DNA of 43,520 nt from Ignavibacteriota bacterium (GTDB lineage Bacteria; Bacteroidota; Ignavibacteria; UBA10030; SZUA-254): assembly GCA_025358305.1 (NCBI GenBank), contig JANYJZ010000019.1, positions 1 to 43,520 of the forward strand. The letters run 5' to 3'. Below, piece by piece: positions 40,694 through 43,520 of the stretch. A model generated the notes under the pieces. It did no database searches. It had not been told where the DNA came from and worked only from the letters and a program-made list of their open reading frames with translations. The translations under genes were made by a program, and so were the position numbers. Numbering within the stretch: position 1 is the stretch's first letter; each line of letters begins with the position of its first letter.

Positions 40694-41944
40694 CTACTTG
40701 TCCGCCTCGCCCATGACGGGATCGATGCTGCCGATTATCGCAACGACATCGGAGATCATCCCCCCCTTCATCATGACGGGAAGGGGTTGGAGATTCACGA
40801 ACGATGGCGAACGGATCTTCAGACGCCAGGGGTGGCCTTCCCCGTGGCTCACGATGTAGAATCCGAGCTCCCCCTTCGAGCCCTCGACGGCGTGGTAGAT
40901 CTCGCCGATCGGGGGGTTGATCCCGAAGTTGATGATCATGAAATCGTGGATGAGTTCTTCCATCCTGCCGTAGGTGTGTTCCTTCTTCGGGAGCACCTTC
41001 TTCGGATCGCCGGCGTTCACGGGCCCTTCGGGAAGCTTCGCAAGCGCCTGCCGGAGGATCTTGACGCTCTCCTTCATCTCCTGCACGCGGACGTAGAACC
41101 GAGCAAGCACGTCGCAGTCGTGGTAGACCGGGACGTGAAAATCCAGCTCGGGATAGACGAGATACGGGGCATCCCTGCGGAGATCGTGCTCCACGCCGCA
41201 GGCGCGCAAGATCGGGCCGGTGATGCCGTACTGGAGTGCCTGGTCCTTCGTGATGACGCCGATCCCTTCGCAGCGCTCCACGAAGATCCTGTTCCGGACG
41301 AGGATCTTCTCGCACTCGTTGAGATTATCAGCGAACTGGTCGAGGAAACTCGTCACCATCGCACTGCATTCGGGCGTCAGGTCCTGCGCGAGGCCGCCGA
41401 TACGGGTGAAGCTCGTGGTAAACCGGACGCCGGTGAGGACGTCCCATATGTCCTGGATCTTTTCCCGTTCGCGGAAGCCCCAGAGGAGCACGGTCACCGC
41501 ACCGACATCCATCGCCATCGTTCCGAGCCAGACGAGATGCGAGGCGAGGCGGGCGAGTTCGGCGCAGATCACGCGGATGTACTGCGTCCGCCTCGTCGCC
41601 TCGATGCCGGCAAGCTTTTCCACGGCAAGGACATAGGCGACATTGTTCGCGAGCGGCGAAAGATAGTCGAGCCTGTCGGTGTGGGGAATGAACTCGTGGA
41701 ACGTGCAGTTCTCCGCGATCTTCTCGTATCCGCGATGGAGATAGCCGAGGTCTGGGACGGCCGAAACGATCGTCTCGCCGTCGAGCCGGAGGAGCAAACG
41801 GAGCACGCCGTGGGTCGCCGGATGCTGCGGGCCCATGTTGAGCACCATGTCGTGTTCAAGGACGTCGTCGAACGAGACGTTCGTATCGGCATTCTCGAGC
41901 GCGCGGAGGATCTTCTGCTTGGCTGCTGTACCGTCGGAACCCAT
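40694..41944 (-). CDS. nuoD: NADH-quinone oxidoreductase subunit D
   Basis: 416 residues, the 49-kDa subunit that forms the quinone site with NuoB. NMGPQHPATHGVLRLLLRLDGE opens the conserved part (quoted as MGPQHPATHGVL); PHTDRLDYLSPLANN and the C-terminal PSFVNLQPLPVMMKGGMISD-type ending (IGSIDPVMGEADK) are family-typical. The final Asp near the C-terminus is the usual proton-relay residue. It lies between nuoC (15 bases upstream) and nuoE. Confidence 0.97.
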   Translation of the reverse strand: MGSDGTAAKQKILRALENADTNVSFDDVLEHDMVLNMGPQHPATHGVLRLLLRLDGETIVSAVPDLGYLHRGYEKIAENCTFHEFIPHTDRLDYLSPLANNVAYVLAVEKLAGIEATRRTQYIRVICAELARLASHLVWLGTMAMDVGAVTVLLWGFREREKIQDIWDVLTGVRFTTSFTRIGGLAQDLTPECSAMVTSFLDQFADNLNECEKILVRNRIFVERCEGIGVITKDQALQYGITGPILRACGVEHDLRRDAPYLVYPELDFHVPVYHDCDVLARFYVRVQEMKESVKILRQALAKLPEGPVNAGDPKKVLPKKEHTYGRMEELIHDFMIINFGINPPIGEIYHAVEGSKGELGFYIVSHGEGHPWRLKIRSPSFVNLQPLPVMMKGGMISDVVAIIGSIDPVMGEADK

Positions 41945-41959
41945 GTGGGAGGAGGCCGA

Positions 41960-42442
41960 TTATTTTCGTGGAAGTGGGAGTGAGCCGGGGATCCCCATGA
42001 GGGGAAAATCCTTGCGGAGAGGAAAGTGTTCGAACTCTTCCGGCATGTAGATACGGCGGAGATCGGGATGGCCGTCGAAGAGGATGCCGTACATATCGTA
42101 CGTCTCTCGCTCCATCCAGTTCGCCCCTGTCCAGACGCCGGTGATGGTCGGGACGTGCAGATCGGACTCGTCGACCCGGACCTTCAGGCGCAGGCGGACC
42201 TTCTGCGGGATCGAGTAGAGATTGTAGACCACTTCGAACCGGTCGTCGGGCCGGTAGTAGTCCGCTCCGCAGATGTCGCGGATCGAATCGAATTGCAGCG
42301 CCGGGTCGGTCCTCAAGACGCGGCAGACGGCGACGAGCTCGCTCTTCTTCACGACGACCGTCAGTTCCCCGCGGTATTCATTCGCGAGTTCGACGGCGCC
42401 GGGGCACTGCTCGTTCAGCTTTTCAAGAATGTGCGCGTTCAT
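41960..42442 (-). CDS. nuoC: NADH-quinone oxidoreductase subunit C
   Basis: 160 residues, the 30-kDa peripheral-arm subunit. [27 protein letters not shown] and the [26 protein letters not shown] signature are present (quoted by parts: [23 protein letters not shown]). The frame extends upstream to 42691 across nuoB, but the ATG at 42442 begins the real protein ([10 protein letters not shown]) and overlaps nuoB by 20 bases. Unlike in E. coli, C and D are separate genes here. Confidence 0.96.
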   Translation of the reverse strand: MNAHILEKLNEQCPGAVELANEYRGELTVVVKKSELVAVCRVLRTDPALQFDSIRDICGADYYRPDDRFEVVYNLYSIPQKVRLRLKVRVDESDLHVPTITGVWTGANWMERETYDMYGILFDGHPDLRRIYMPEEFEHFPLRKDFPLMGIPGSLPLPRK

Positions 42443-42950
42443 GCTCGCCTGGTTGTTCGCCGATGTAGATCTTCTCGCGCTGGCCCGGTTTTTCGCCCCG
42501 CGCGATCTTCGCCTGGATCTGGATGAGCCCGTTGAGGAGGTTGTCGGGCCTCGGGGGGCAGCCCGCCACGTACATGTCGACCGGTATGAACTGGTCGATG
42601 CCCTGGACGACGGAATAGGACCGATACATCCCGCCGCTCGAGGTGCACGCGCCCATCGCGATGACCCATTTCGGGTCGGGCATCTGGTCATAGATCTTCC
42701 GGACGACGTGAGACATCTTGTAGGTCACCGTTCCGGCGACGATCATGAGGTCGCTCTGGCGAGGCGAGAACCGGAAGGCCTCCGAACCGAACCGTGCGAC
42801 GTCAAACCGCGGCCCGGCGAACGCCATCATCTCGATTGCGCAGCAGGAGATCCCCATCGGCATCGGCCAGAGGGAGTTCCGTCTCGCCCAGCTGACGAGA
42901 TCGTCGATCTTGGTGGTGAGAAAGCTTTCGTCGGCGGCGCTTACTGCCAT
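42423..42950 (-). CDS. nuoB: NADH-quinone oxidoreductase subunit B
   Basis: 175 residues, binds cluster N2, the last before quinone, with C36, C37, C102 and C131 ([23 protein letters not shown]). The start overlaps nuoA by ten bases and the end overlaps nuoC by 20, pointing to coupled translation. A short hydrophilic C-terminal extension ([12 protein letters not shown]) follows the fold. Confidence 0.97.
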   Translation of the reverse strand: MAVSAADESFLTTKIDDLVSWARRNSLWPMPMGISCCAIEMMAFAGPRFDVARFGSEAFRFSPRQSDLMIVAGTVTYKMSHVVRKIYDQMPDPKWVIAMGACTSSGGMYRSYSVVQGIDQFIPVDMYVAGCPPRPDNLLNGLIQIQAKIARGEKPGQREKIYIGEQPGEHERAHS

Positions 42951-43297
42951 TTCAATGCACCCTTCTTCAGAAGATAGATGTACCCGAGCATGAGGACCAC
43001 CGTGAAGACGAGCATCTCGACGAATCCGAAGAGGCCGAGGGAGCGGAAGTTCACCGCCCAGGGATAGAGGAACACGACTTCGATGTCGAAGAGGATGAAG
43101 AGCATGGCGACCATGTAGTACTTCACCGAGACGCGTTCCCGCGCGCTCAGGACGGGCTCCATGCCGCTTTCATACGTGGAAAGCTTCACGTCGTTGGGAT
43201 TTTTTGGTCCAAGCCACTCGCTCAACTTCGACATGACGATGCCGAAAATGATGGCGACGATGAACATGAACCCTATGGGAATGTACTGCTCAAGCAT
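42941..43297 (-). CDS. nuoA: NADH-quinone oxidoreductase subunit A
   Basis: 118 residues with three membrane helices. The conserved loop [12 protein letters not shown] (Cys of many homologues replaced by Ser) and [12 protein letters not shown] are present. It begins the nuoABCDEF operon; the standard promoter lies 24 bases upstream of the ATG at 43297. The ORF ends inside nuoB. Confidence 0.97.
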   Translation of the reverse strand: MLEQYIPIGFMFIVAIIFGIVMSKLSEWLGPKNPNDVKLSTYESGMEPVLSARERVSVKYYMVAMLFILFDIEVVFLYPWAVNFRSLGLFGFVEMLVFTVVLMLGYIYLLKKGALKWQ

Positions 43298-43321
43298 GCG
43301 GAAAACTCAAGGTCGTTATTG

Positions 43322-43354
43322 CAAAATGTACCAAAAAAGAGGGTGAAATGCAAA
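43322..43354 (-). promoter_or_regulatory. promoter of the nuoABCDEF operon
   Basis: TTTG (43354-43351), exactly 20 bases, TACATTTTG (43330-43322) on the minus strand, the closest match in the window to the Bacteroidota consensus. The box ends 24 bases before the nuoA ATG. Confidence 0.8.
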
Positions 43355-43380
43355 CAACGGAGAGGCCCGCGCGCTTGCAA

Positions 43381-43520
43381 TGTTAGAACTCGATAGAAAT
43401 GTCAGGTATCGGACTCGATAGAAATGTCAGGTTTTAGGCATCTTGTGATCCAACGATTTTTGGACAACCCAAAGGATCACCAAGAGCAATGCCAACGCAA
43501 CCGGACACGAACGAGGCAAC
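43381..43520. mobile_element. possible edge of an insertion sequence, cut by the contig end
   Basis: Two exact 20-bp direct repeats, ACTCGATAGAAATGTCAGGT, lie at 43388-43407 and 43413-43432 with a 25-base period, preceded by TGTT at 43381. Multiple ~20-bp repeats inside a terminal region starting with TG are typical of IS21-like elements. On the minus strand an open frame runs in from the contig end and stops (TAA or TGA, depending on frame) just before the repeats, as a transposition-gene tail would. Repeated sequence also explains why assembly stopped here. No transposase motif can be seen. Confidence 0.45.
43388..43432. repeat. two direct 20-bp repeats
   Basis: ACTCGATAGAAATGTCAGGT at 43388-43407 and 43413-43432, separated by five bases. 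Perfect copies; see the possible insertion-sequence edge. Confidence 0.95.

Overview
The window looks like one contig from a genome of the Bacteroidota/Chlorobiota/Ignavibacteriota (FCB) group. Three lines of evidence support this. Two large secreted proteins end in the C-terminal sorting domain of the type IX secretion system, with the PNPFNPSTTI-type opening common in Ignavibacteria-like bacteria. There is a pair of PorV/UPF0164-type outer-membrane proteins. Most transcription units begin behind a promoter of the Bacteroidota kind, here always TTG-N20-TAnnTT. Most of the DNA is GC-rich; about 16.7-19.6 kb is clearly AT-richer. The first 51 bases are a pure C run, most likely a sequencing or assembly artefact, and the last ~140 bases look like the edge of an insertion sequence.

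Layout. 0.07-7.8 kb (-): an operon of a catalytic M16 peptidase, its non-catalytic partner and two tandem paralogous T9SS cargo proteins with BNR repeats. 7.9-13.7 kb (-): an operon of M16 processing peptidase, alanine dehydrogenase, nuoG, nuoH and nuoI. 13.7-15.6 kb: divergent uridine kinase and family 2 glycosyltransferase. 15.6-19.4 kb: the most unusual region, with an AAA+/Fis regulator lacking the sigma-54 contact loop, a polytopic membrane protein, a divergently transcribed 92-residue secreted peptide precursor made of four identical 14-residue units, and a site-2-type protease. 19.5-24.5 kb (+): lipoprotein, beta-propeller/FlgD-like protein, two PorV-like proteins, then a thioredoxin-like protein. 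24.6-33.8 kb (-): YceI, two family 9 glycosyltransferases, aspartate kinase, a tiny membrane protein, a PAS-PAS-GAF protein, an AhpD-like protein, a methyltransferase and an ATP-grasp enzyme. Then tRNA-Ala(GGC). 34.2-38.9 kb (+): PDZ/membrane/GAF/PP2C phosphatase, a 5'-nucleotidase-like lipoprotein and a cytochrome c-like protein. 38.9-43.3 kb (-): nuoABCDEF.

How the genes fit together. Complex I is split into nuoA-F and nuoG-I about 27.7 kb apart; nuoJ-N are not in the window. The T9SS cargo, PorV-like proteins and M16 peptidases point to much investment in the cell envelope. The best candidate for an undescribed system is the repeat-peptide locus: the precursor has a signal sequence, a good ribosome site and a strong terminator. 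Its four units differ at eight nucleotide steps, all synonymous, so selection acts on the exact peptide. A divergent promoter region with inverted repeats separates it from the membrane protein and the regulator. A secreted peptide signal, or another processed peptide, sensed by the membrane protein is an inference, not something the sequence proves.

No rRNA, CRISPR array or complete mobile element was seen. No gene-free stretch exceeds 300 bases; the longest, around 33.98-34.26 kb, holds the tRNA promoter, the phosphatase promoter and an inverted repeat.
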